Source: Terasakiella magnetica
GTDB taxonomy: Bacteria > Pseudomonadota > Alphaproteobacteria > Rhodospirillales > Magnetospirillaceae
Length of the DNA stretch: 64,000 nt
Assembly (NCBI GenBank): GCA_902729415.1
Contig: CACVCF010000146.1
Span: 1 to 64,000, forward strand
Direction: 5' to 3'
Under the pieces are notes generated by a model. That model ran no database searches, had not been told where the DNA came from, and saw only the letters and a program-made list of their open reading frames with translations. Numbering within the stretch: the stretch's first letter is position 1; every line of letters starts with the position of its first letter. This document shows, in pieces, positions 37,112 to 44,698 of this stretch. The position numbers and the translations under genes are program-made.

Positions 37112-37813
37112 CTATGCGACAACCCGCCGGACAGGGGGTGCTGCGCTATCGCGCCCCCCATCACCGGAGCGCAGCGCCTTCCATAGCTTCGATACTTTCT
37201 TCTTGATGGTGCTCAGATCCGGAGCGACAGCAGCGTTCGCATCGAACCAGTCCTGTAGATCGCGGACCAGTGCAGCCTGGGTTAGCGGCACACCCTCATC
37301 GTGGATGCGGCGGCATGCTTCGATCCAGAAACCATCCCAATCGTATTTCGGCGGGGCTCCAGGCCCGCCTCTCGGGTTCCTTGCCTGGCCTGCTATTTTC
37401 TCTGGCGGGGCATTGCTGCCCTCAAACCGCTCGACATCGACCCGCCGAATAAGCAGGTCGTCCACATCGACCATGAATTCGGGGCTGCCGTAGTCGGAGT
37501 GAAACTCGATATAGCCATCGGACTCAGTGGACAGGACAGAATCGATTTTATGCTGGCCGTGCTTGATCACCGCCCAAGCATCGTTTCGAGTAAGGTCATA
37601 GATCCCTGTCAGGCACCTTCTGCCGTGGGGAATGCGTTGCCATTGATCCTCGTCGACCTGGTCCCACTCCCCAACTTCAGCGCTTACGTTGGAAAGGCCA
37701 ATGGAAAACGCGAGTTTTTGGTCAAGGGCTAAGGCGCAGATGTGAGAATGCTTCAGCCCCCACCTTTCACACAGGTCGGCCAGCGTCAGATACGTGACTG
37801 GAGAAGAGGCCAT
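37112..37813 (-). CDS. Prophage protein of unknown function
   Basis: 233 aa from MASSPVTYLTLADLCERWG, which looks like a helix-turn-helix of the MerR/excisionase kind. The middle is acidic and beta-rich, and the C-terminal part is helical (PPKYDWDGFWIEACRRIHDE, STIKKKVSKLWKAL). The gene starts 5 bp past the Xre stop, so it belongs to the repressor operon. Function unknown; an excision or regulation role is possible. Confidence 0.7.
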   Translation of the reverse strand: MASSPVTYLTLADLCERWGLKHSHICALALDQKLAFSIGLSNVSAEVGEWDQVDEDQWQRIPHGRRCLTGIYDLTRNDAWAVIKHGQHKIDSVLSTESDGYIEFHSDYGSPEFMVDVDDLLIRRVDVERFEGSNAPPEKIAGQARNPRGGPGAPPKYDWDGFWIEACRRIHDEGVPLTQAALVRDLQDWFDANAAVAPDLSTIKKKVSKLWKALRSGDGGRDSAAPPVRRVVA

Positions 37814-37818
37814 GATTC

Positions 37819-38103
37819 TCAACCTCCCTCGACGGCGCGCAGACGTCGATAGGCGCGCACCACCTTGGCGACGTCGCGCTGCATGTCGGGCGGAAAACGC
37901 TCGGCGGCGACAAACAGGTCGTCGAGGCGAACCCCCAGCACGGCGGCGGCCTTCTCGATCAAATCGTCGCGGGGCGGCTTCTCGCATTCCCGTTCAATGC
38001 GCGACCAATAGGCGGGGGAAACCCCGAGGCGGCTGGCGAAATCATTGAGGCCAATGCCCAATTCGTTGCGGCGGACGCGGATATAGGATCCGAACGGCAT
38101 CAT
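37819..38103 (-). CDS. Xre-family repressor
   Basis: 94 aa, starting at the first of two Met codons because 38103 overlaps the ImmA stop as ATGA. The helix-turn-helix is clear (IRVRRNELGIGLNDFASRLG, VSPAYWSRIERECEKPP). It is the likely lysogeny repressor, paired with the protease next door in the manner of ImmR/ImmA of ICEBs1. Confidence 0.88.
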   Translation of the reverse strand: MMPFGSYIRVRRNELGIGLNDFASRLGVSPAYWSRIERECEKPPRDDLIEKAAAVLGVRLDDLFVAAERFPPDMQRDVAKVVRAYRRLRAVEGG

Positions 38104-38858
38104 GCCCTCCCTTGGCCGGTGACGAGACGGTACTTGCGCAAGCGGACCCAGATGAAGGATGGGGACACCCCGAAAATTCCAGCGAGATCGTCGAGCAGCG
38201 CATCCTGCTCGGCCATGCCCCACCGCCTGCCATCAATCACCGGGTAGCCAGGTTTGCCGGCATGGTCGGAGCCGTTGACCAGGGTGACGCCGAATTCACC
38301 AGCGCGCATCACCATGGTGCGATGAAGCAAGTCTGGCGGCGCCAGCAATCCACCCATGAACTCGTTGGCCCGATACTCCGACCAATATTCCTCGTTCTTC
38401 GGGCCAGCGGCGTCGAAATGCGCCTCGTCGGGGGTGACGTGGCGGGATTTGCTCCGGCAGGCAATGACCGAGGCCGGGCCATCGAATATGGCGTGCCCCA
38501 ATTCATGGGCGGCGGTGCTGGCGGCGAGATCGGACCGATCCCCGATCACGGCGGGATTGAGACTCAGATAGATGTTTTCGGGGCTGTCGGAATCGTATTC
38601 GCAGGCCCCGGCCACCGGCCGCCCCTGGTCATCGTGGACCTCGTTCCGGCAGTCCCAGACCGGCTCGAAGCGAATGCCGTTGATCACCAGCAATTCCACC
38701 CGGCGGATCAGGGTGTCGGCCGGAAGCGGCTTGGGCCACAGGCCGCCGCAGATCTGACGGCGGACATCGCGGGCGATCAACCAGATGGCGCTGGCGGCCA
38801 GGGGGCGTGCCTCGCCGGTGGGCAAGACGCTGGGGAAGGTTGCGGTCACGACGGCCAT
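38100..38858 (-). CDS. ImmA/IrrE family metalloprotease
   Basis: 252 aa. Zinc-protease motif HELGH at residues 118-122 (AAHELGHAIFDGP) with a downstream EYRANEFMGGLLAP supplying the third ligand, as in ImmA/IrrE (DUF955). Such enzymes cleave the partner Xre repressor when DNA damage or another signal appears, releasing the prophage. The order ImmA then Xre in one operon, and the intact site, suggest an inducible prophage. Confidence 0.9.
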   Translation of the reverse strand: MAVVTATFPSVLPTGEARPLAASAIWLIARDVRRQICGGLWPKPLPADTLIRRVELLVINGIRFEPVWDCRNEVHDDQGRPVAGACEYDSDSPENIYLSLNPAVIGDRSDLAASTAAHELGHAIFDGPASVIACRSKSRHVTPDEAHFDAAGPKNEEYWSEYRANEFMGGLLAPPDLLHRTMVMRAGEFGVTLVNGSDHAGKPGYPVIDGRRWGMAEQDALLDDLAGIFGVSPSFIWVRLRKYRLVTGQGRA

Positions 38859-39143
38859 CGCCGGCTCCTTGGCTGCAAGCCGTGACCTGATCGGTCAACG
38901 GCATAGTTCGCATATTGTTCCTGAAGATTGGCTTTGTCGAGTCTTTCCGATGGGGCGGAATTGTTGACGAGCGTCCGCCGCCGGGGCCATCAAAATTGGC
39001 CTGAAACGCCTTGTTTTCTGCGGCATTAGTGAGGGGCGGAAAGGGGGTTTATTCCCCTTTATTCCCCTTTCCGCCTCTCCACCCCTTCGATTGTCGTGCT
39101 TCTGTGGTGTCCGAAATGAACGCCACCCAGAACGAGATCAATC
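38859..39143. promoter_or_regulatory. Prophage control region with inverted and tandem repeats
   Basis: 285 bp between the leftward repressor operon and the rightward early genes. GAGGGGCGGAAAGGGG (39031-39046) and CCCCTTTCCGCCTCTC (39064-39079) form a 16-bp inverted repeat with one mismatch. The spacer includes one of two tandem ATTCCCCTTT copies (39051-39070). It is the best place for both promoters and the Xre operators. Confidence 0.6.
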
Positions 39144-39713
39144 ATGGGAATGCAACAGCAAATCAGCGACAAGGACATCACCGGCATTGGCTTGGCCACC
39201 GCGGATCGGTGTGCCCGCCGGATCGGCCGCACTCTGCGTCTGCCGGCGGCTGATATCGGCGATGTCCGCCAGGATCTGCTGCTGGAACTGGTGCGCCGAG
39301 CCCCCCGATTCGACGGTCAGGCCGGCTGGCCGACCTTCACCAGGCTGGTCATCCGCCATGCCGGGCAGGATGTGGCTGACCGCCTCGTCCGTGATCGCCG
39401 CCGACATGGTGGATCAATCGACGATACCGAGCAGACCAGCGAAGACGACGGCCTTGCCGCCTGGTGGGCAGGCGGCGTCACCGGAGCGGGCGCCATCCAC
39501 CTGCGTCTCGACCTGCAACGGTTCTTGGACGGCCTGCCCCATCGGTTGCAGCACCTCTGTCGCCTTCTGACCGAAGAGGACCGCGCCACGGCCCTGGTCG
39601 AGTCCGGTTTCTCGCGCAGCGAGTTCTTTCGCCAGATCCATGAGCTTCGCATGCGCCTTCGCGCCCATGGCCTCACCCCCTTGGGACGATCCGGCCAGTG
39701 CGTCGGTACATAG
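39144..39713 (+). CDS. Phage early protein resembling a sigma-70 family factor
   Basis: 189 aa. Residues ~35-90 look like sigma region 2 (DIGDVRQDLLLELVRRAPRF, GWPTFTRLVIRHAGQDVADR). Residues ~130-175 look like region 4 with a helix-turn-helix (LQHLCRLLTEEDRATALVES, GFSRSEFFRQIHELRMRL). It is the first gene rightward of the control region, so it may steer transcription of the prophage. The match is structural in pattern and not strong in sequence. Confidence 0.6.
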   Translation: MGMQQQISDKDITGIGLATADRCARRIGRTLRLPAADIGDVRQDLLLELVRRAPRFDGQAGWPTFTRLVIRHAGQDVADRLVRDRRRHGGSIDDTEQTSEDDGLAAWWAGGVTGAGAIHLRLDLQRFLDGLPHRLQHLCRLLTEEDRATALVESGFSRSEFFRQIHELRMRLRAHGLTPLGRSGQCVGT

Positions 39714-39742
39714 CCAATAACCCGAAAAACAGGACGACGACG

Positions 39743-40075
39743 ATGACCGCAATTTCCCCCCACCCTGATTTCCCTGCCCGTTCCCTGCCGGTGGACGAGA
39801 ACGGTATCTGCGACTGGCTGGCCGACGCCACTCCGGGGGCCACCCTGATCTATTACCGCGGCCATCTCGGCCATGACCGGATGCCCAGCACCAAGGTGCT
39901 GCCGGAAGTGCTGCGCCGCCAGGTTGTCGATGTTGCCACCCGCATTCAGCAGGCAGCCGAGGACGAGCGGGTCTTCCTGCTCCAGCGCCGCAATGGCGAT
40001 GACGATTTCAGCTATCTGGCCATCAAGGCGGCCGGGCACCCGCGTTCCTCGATCACCAGAGGCGGCCGGCGGTGA
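39743..40075 (+). CDS. Small prophage protein, unknown
   Basis: 110 aa from MTAISPHPDFPARSLPVDEN. The body is hydrophilic, including GHDRMPSTKVLPEVLRRQVV and ERVFLLQRRNGDDDFSYLAI. It lies between the sigma-like gene and the ATPase in the early region. No family recognised. Confidence 0.65.
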   Translation: MTAISPHPDFPARSLPVDENGICDWLADATPGATLIYYRGHLGHDRMPSTKVLPEVLRRQVVDVATRIQQAAEDERVFLLQRRNGDDDFSYLAIKAAGHPRSSITRGGRR

Positions 40076-40109
40076 GTTTGTTCTTTCAACCATCCAAGGA
40101 GATCCAATA

Positions 40110-40865
40110 ATGGCGATATCCCTCGCATCGCTGAAGCGCAGTTCCGCGCTGTCATCCCCCCGCATCCTGGTCCATGGCGTGGCCGGGGTGGGCAAGAGCA
40201 CCTTCGCTTCGGCGGCCCCCAATCCGGTGTTCATCCTCACCGAGGATGGCCTGGGCACTCTCGACATCCCCCATTTCCCGCTGGCCCGCAGCTTCGACGA
40301 GGTGATGGAGGCGCTGGCCGCCCTCTATTCCGAGGACAACGACTTCCGCACCGTGGTGATCGACAGCGTCGACTGGCTGGAGCCGCTGATCTGGGCGCGG
40401 GCCTGCAAGGACAATGGCTGGAAATCCATCGAGGACCCCGGCTACGGCAAGGGCTACGTCGCCGCGCTGGACCTGTGGCGTCAGTACATCGACGGCCTCA
40501 ACGCGCTCCGCGATGAGAAGGGCCTGACGATCATCCAGATCGCCCATACCGAGATCAAGCGCTTCGACAGCCCCGAGCACGATCCCTACGACCGCTACAT
40601 CATCAAGCTGCATGCCCGCGCAGCGGCCCTGCTGCAGGAGCATTCCGACGCGGTGCTGTTCGCCAATTACCGGATCAGCACGGTCAAGAGCGATGTCGGC
40701 TTCAACAAGAAGGTGACCCGCGCTCTTGGCTCCGGCGAGCGGGTGCTCTACTCCGCCGAACGTCCCGCCTTCCTCGCCAAGAACCGCTACGGCCTGCCCG
40801 ATGTGCTGCCGCTGTCGTGGGACGCCTTCGCGTCCGCGATGCCCCAATTCCAAGCTCAATCCTAA
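40110..40865 (+). CDS. Sak4-like RecA-fold ATPase (phage single-strand annealing)
   Basis: 251 aa starting at ATG 40110 with AAGGAG upstream. Walker A HGVAGVGKSTFA (residues ~22-33), Walker B in TVVIDSVDWLEPL, and later ADDs of the Sak4/AAA_24 type (TIIQIAHTEIKRFDSPEHDP, KKVTRALGSGERVLYSAERP). Sak4-like proteins promote single-strand annealing during phage recombination and act with an SSB-like protein, here the next gene. Cytoplasmic. Confidence 0.85.
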   Translation: MAISLASLKRSSALSSPRILVHGVAGVGKSTFASAAPNPVFILTEDGLGTLDIPHFPLARSFDEVMEALAALYSEDNDFRTVVIDSVDWLEPLIWARACKDNGWKSIEDPGYGKGYVAALDLWRQYIDGLNALRDEKGLTIIQIAHTEIKRFDSPEHDPYDRYIIKLHARAAALLQEHSDAVLFANYRISTVKSDVGFNKKVTRALGSGERVLYSAERPAFLAKNRYGLPDVLPLSWDAFASAMPQFQAQS

Positions 40866-40881
40866 CCGATAAGGAACCATC

Positions 40882-41391
40882 ATGGCCAATCTCGGAAATT
40901 TCGACGCCACCACCGTCGATCCCGCCAAATCCGCCGACGTACTGCCTCCCGGCAAATACGTGGTGCAGATCGTCGCCAGCGAAATGCGCGTCACCAAGGA
41001 CGGCATGGGCCAGTACCTGTGGCTGGAACTCGACGTGCTGGAAGGCGACTCCCTGGGGCGCAAGCTGTTCGACCGCCTCAATCTGGTCAACAACAACCCC
41101 AGCACGGTGGAAATGGCCCAGCGCACCCTGTCGGCCATCTGCCATGCCACGGGTCGGATGCAGGTCCAGGACAGCGAAGAACTCCACCTGATCCCCATGC
41201 TGGCCGATGTGCGGGTGCAGCCGCCGAAGAACGGCTACGGCGAATCCAACACCATTCGCTATCAGCCGCTCGACCAAGCCGCCGCTCCGGCGCCGGCCAC
41301 CCGTCCCGCTACGGTCACCCCGTCGGCCAAACCTGCGACGCAATCCGCCCAACCCCGCCCGGCCACCGCGCCGTGGCGCCGGAGCGCGTGA
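40882..41391 (+). CDS. DUF669 family SSB-like protein
   Basis: 169 aa. DUF669 layout: NLGNFDATTVDP, LPPGKYVVQIVASEMRVTKD, GQYLWLELDVLEG, LGRKLFDRLNLVN and NPSTVEMAQRTLSAICHATG. A low-complexity Pro/Ala tail ends PWRRSA. DUF669 genes lie next to Sak4-like ATPases and are thought to be single-strand DNA-binding partners. Spacing of 16 bp to the ATPase gene fits one operon. Confidence 0.85.
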   Translation: MANLGNFDATTVDPAKSADVLPPGKYVVQIVASEMRVTKDGMGQYLWLELDVLEGDSLGRKLFDRLNLVNNNPSTVEMAQRTLSAICHATGRMQVQDSEELHLIPMLADVRVQPPKNGYGESNTIRYQPLDQAAAPAPATRPATVTPSAKPATQSAQPRPATAPWRRSA

Positions 41392-41476
41392 GCATCAACA
41401 GGAACGATGCCGCCGTCGTCAGGTCGCCAAACATGAGCGGCGGCGGCATCTCCACCCAGGACATTGGAGAACATCC

Positions 41477-41854
41477 ATGGATGACAGGATCATAGAGGCG
41501 GAGGCACCCCCGAGCAATCCGCCCACCACCAGGGAAGAGTGCCGGCAGCGTCTGGCCCAACTTCAGAACGACATCACCGCGATTCGCACTGAGATCGCCG
41601 CCGCCGACATGGACCGCCAAGCCGGTCGTCGGCGAATGGACGCCCGCTGGTACCACCGCGCCCGCACCGCGTTGCGCCACCGCCAGCGCGAGGTGGCCGA
41701 GGTCGCCGCCCTGATGGCTCGCCTGCCGGGCCGCAAGGATGCCTTGAAGGACCTGCTGATCGAGGTGGTGCGGGCCGATTACGACGAGACCGGCTGGCAC
41801 AGGGTGATGGACGAGGCCCACCGGCGTCTCGATGCGCGGGGAGCCGCAATATGA
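41477..41854 (+). CDS. Coiled-coil early phage protein, unknown
   Basis: 125 aa from MDDRIIEAEAPPSNPP, with GGAGA upstream. Helical throughout (ECRQRLAQLQNDITAIRTEI, ARTALRHRQREVAEVAALMA). It overlaps the nuclease start by ATGA (41851-41854). No known family. Confidence 0.65.
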   Translation: MDDRIIEAEAPPSNPPTTREECRQRLAQLQNDITAIRTEIAAADMDRQAGRRRMDARWYHRARTALRHRQREVAEVAALMARLPGRKDALKDLLIEVVRADYDETGWHRVMDEAHRRLDARGAAI

Positions 41855-42780
41855 CCGCGCTGCCGCCCCCTCCCAGCCCCACCATCGAAGCGATCTACGC
41901 CGCCTATGAGGCCAGTGCCGAGGACGGCTTTCGCCTTCATCTCGGCGCATCGCTGATCGGCAAGGAGTGCCTGCGCGCCCTGTGGTGCGACTTTCGCTGG
42001 ACCACGCGGGCCGGCTTTCCCGGCCGGGTGCTGCGGCTGTTCGAGACCGGGCAGTTGGAGGAGGCCCGCATCGTGCGCGACCTGCGCCGCACCGGCGCCA
42101 CCGTGCTGGAGGTCGATCCCGAATCCGGGCGTCAATGGCGGGTCGAAGCCCATGGCGGGCATTTCGGCGGCTCGCTCGACGGCGTGGCCCTGGGCCTGCT
42201 GGAGGCGCCCAAGACCTGGCATGTGCTGGAATTCAAGACCCACTCGGCCAAGTCCTTCGCCGATCTGAAGCGCCAAGGCGTGCGGGAGTCCAAGCCGCGC
42301 CACTTCGCCCAGATGCAGGTCTATCTCCACCTCACCGGCATGACGCGGGCCATGTATGTGGCGGTGTGCAAGGATACCGACGAGATTTACGTCGAGCGCA
42401 TCCCGGCCGACAGGGCCGTGGGCGGAACCCTGGTGGCCATTGCCGGTCGCGTCATCAATGCCGCCCGTCCGCCGGAACGGCTGTCCGCCGATCCGGCATG
42501 GTGGCAATGCCAGTGGTGCGAACACCATCCCCTCTGCCATGAGGCGGGCGCCGCCGAGCGCAATTGCCGCACCTGCCTGCATTCGACTCCGGTGGAGGGT
42601 GGTTGGCACTGCGCCCGCCACGACCGTGGCCTCTCCTCCGCCGACCAGCGGCGCGGCTGCGAGCTTCATCTCTACATTCCCGATCTGGTGCCGGGCGAGC
42701 CCATGGATGCCGGAGACGATCATGTGGTCTACCGCATGAAGACCGGCGCCACCTGGATCGACGGGAGGGCGCCATGCTGA
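41851..42780 (+). CDS. PD-(D/E)XK family nuclease (Cas4/RecB-like)
   Basis: 309 aa. Nuclease core: GASLIGKECLRALWCDFRWT, GGSLDGVALGLLE, WHVLEFKTHSAKSF (the catalytic E-x-K) and QMQVYLHLTGMTRAMYVAVC. The C-terminal third has Cys clusters (CQWCEHHPLC, NCRTCLHSTP, WHCARH), perhaps a metal or iron-sulfur site as in Cas4. With Sak4 and DUF669 it makes a phage recombination set: exonuclease, annealing protein, SSB. Confidence 0.85.
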   Translation: MTALPPPPSPTIEAIYAAYEASAEDGFRLHLGASLIGKECLRALWCDFRWTTRAGFPGRVLRLFETGQLEEARIVRDLRRTGATVLEVDPESGRQWRVEAHGGHFGGSLDGVALGLLEAPKTWHVLEFKTHSAKSFADLKRQGVRESKPRHFAQMQVYLHLTGMTRAMYVAVCKDTDEIYVERIPADRAVGGTLVAIAGRVINAARPPERLSADPAWWQCQWCEHHPLCHEAGAAERNCRTCLHSTPVEGGWHCARHDRGLSSADQRRGCELHLYIPDLVPGEPMDAGDDHVVYRMKTGATWIDGRAPC

Positions 42781-44345
42781 CGCTCCGCCCTTATCAGCAG
42801 GCGGCCATCACCGCCATCTACGACTATTTCGGCCGTAAATCCGGGCACCCGCTGATCGTCATTCCGACGGCCGGCGGCAAGGCTCTGGTGTTGTCGGCCT
42901 TCATCAAGGAGGTGCTGGAGAACTGGCCAGATCAGCGCATCCTGGTGGTCACCCATGTCCGCGAACTGATCGCCCAGAACTATGCCGAGCTGATCGGCCT
43001 GTGGCCCGACGCCCCCGCCGGCATCTATTCCGCCGGACTGGGCAAGCGTGACCTCGGCGCCCGCATCCTGTTCGCCGGCATCCAGTCGATCCACAAGCGG
43101 GCCTACGACATCCAGCAATGCGATCTGGTCCTGATCGACGAGGCCCATCTGATCCCCTGCGCCTCGGACACCATGTACCGGCGCTTCCTCGACACCCTGG
43201 CCAGGATCAATCCCCATCTCAAGGTGATCGGCTTTACCGCCACGCCCTATCGCCTCGACAGCGGCATGCTGCACGAGGGCGGTGGCGCCCTGTTCACCGA
43301 CATCGCCTACGAGGTGTCGGTGCGTGACCTGATCGATGCGGGATTTCTCTGCCCGCTGGTCAGCAAATCCGCCGCGACGAAGTTGGACGTCACCGGTGTC
43401 GGCAGCCGTGGCGGCGAATTCATCCCCAGCCAGCTTCAGGCGGCTGTCGACAAGGACTCCATCACCCGTGCCGCCATCGATGAGGTGGTGGCCTATGGCC
43501 AGGACCGTCGCTCCTGGCTGGCGTTCTGCTCCGGGGTCGAGCATGCCGAGCATGTCGCCCAGGCTATCCGGGATCGCGGATTTTCCTGCGCCACCATCTT
43601 CGGCGACACCCCCAAGGGCGAGCGCGATCGAATCATCGTCGCCTTCAAGCGCGGTGAAATCCGGGCGTTGGCCTCCATGGGGGTGCTGACCACCGGCTTC
43701 AACGCCCCCGCCGTCGACCTGATCGCCATGCTGCGCCCGACCAAATCGGCGGGCCTCTATGTCCAGATGGCCGGACGCGGCACTCGGCTGTCACCCGGTA
43801 AACCCAACTGCCTGGTGCTGGACTTCGCTGGCAATGTCGCCCTGCACGGCCCCATCGATGCGGTAATGCCCTCGGCTCCCGGTAAGGGCGATGGCGAACC
43901 GCCGACCAAGGTGTGTCCCGGCTGCGACAGTATCCTGGCGGCGGCCATGCGTAAATGCCCCGATTGCGGCCATGACTTCCCCCCGCCGGAACTCAAGATC
44001 GAGGCTACCGCCAGCACGCTGGAGGTGCTGTCCACTGGCCAGCCGCAATGGGTGTCGGTGTCCGACATCTCCTACGATTTGCACGAGAAGCCCGGCAAGC
44101 CCCCCAGCATGCTGGTCAGCTATCTCTGCGGCATGGTCCGCCACCGCGAATGGGTGTGCATCGAGCATGACGGCTATGCCCGCCAGAAGGCGGTGCAGTG
44201 GTGGCAGAAGCGGGCGCCCGGCTTGCCGGTGCCCACCACCGTCGAGCAGGCGCTGATGCAAGCCGACAGCCTGAGGGTGCCGATCGAGATCGCGGTGCGC
44301 CCCAGCGGCCGGTTCACCGAGGTGGCCGGCGCGAGATTCACATGA
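42774..44345 (+). CDS. DEAD/DEAH-box (superfamily 2) helicase with altered Walker A
   Basis: 523 aa, start at ATG 42774, overlapping the nuclease by 7 bp. Q-motif LRPYQQAAI, motif II LIDEAH (120-125), motif III FTATPYRLD, motif V TTGFNAPAVD and motif VI QMAGRGTRLSPGK are standard. A zinc ribbon (CPGCDSILAAAMRKCPDCG) follows. Motif I reads PTAGGKA (31-37): the usual Thr/Ser after the Lys is Ala. It should unwind DNA at phage replication or recombination, but ATPase activity may be changed by this substitution. Confidence 0.9.
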   Translation: MLTLRPYQQAAITAIYDYFGRKSGHPLIVIPTAGGKALVLSAFIKEVLENWPDQRILVVTHVRELIAQNYAELIGLWPDAPAGIYSAGLGKRDLGARILFAGIQSIHKRAYDIQQCDLVLIDEAHLIPCASDTMYRRFLDTLARINPHLKVIGFTATPYRLDSGMLHEGGGALFTDIAYEVSVRDLIDAGFLCPLVSKSAATKLDVTGVGSRGGEFIPSQLQAAVDKDSITRAAIDEVVAYGQDRRSWLAFCSGVEHAEHVAQAIRDRGFSCATIFGDTPKGERDRIIVAFKRGEIRALASMGVLTTGFNAPAVDLIAMLRPTKSAGLYVQMAGRGTRLSPGKPNCLVLDFAGNVALHGPIDAVMPSAPGKGDGEPPTKVCPGCDSILAAAMRKCPDCGHDFPPPELKIEATASTLEVLSTGQPQWVSVSDISYDLHEKPGKPPSMLVSYLCGMVRHREWVCIEHDGYARQKAVQWWQKRAPGLPVPTTVEQALMQADSLRVPIEIAVRPSGRFTEVAGARFT

Positions 44346-44698
44346 TCTGCGCCGTCTGCAACCGCGAGGGACGCGGCTTCGGCTTTATCCCGCGTCTCGC
44401 CCGGCTGCGTGGCCCGCCCGAAGCCGCTTGCTCCATGACCTGTCTCGACACCATCGCCCGCTGGAGAAGAACCATGATCGATCCCACCCCCAACGAGATC
44501 ACCGCCATGGAGCATGGCGGACAGATGGGCGGCGAGTATCTGGACAGCATCGCCAAGACCGATCTGGCGGCATTGTCGCCGGAGCAATGGCAGACCTTCG
44601 TCGAGGCGGTGATCACCGGCTATTGCGACCATCTGCGTGATCTCGCTGGCCGCGACCGGGGACGTCTCGACGGCATGGCTGGGGAGGTGCCGTTCTGA
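44342..44698 (+). CDS. Small Cys-rich phage protein (DUF6511-like)
   Basis: 118 aa from MICAVCNREGRGFGFIPRL, overlapping the helicase stop by ATGA. The N-terminus has CAVC, and SMTCLDTIARW gives a further Cys; the rest is acidic and helical (EYLDSIAKTDLAALSPEQWQ, FVEAVITGYCDHL). The pattern fits the DUF6511 family, which is phage-associated with unknown function; the assignment is from memory of the motif. Confidence 0.65.
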   Translation: MICAVCNREGRGFGFIPRLARLRGPPEAACSMTCLDTIARWRRTMIDPTPNEITAMEHGGQMGGEYLDSIAKTDLAALSPEQWQTFVEAVITGYCDHLRDLAGRDRGRLDGMAGEVPF

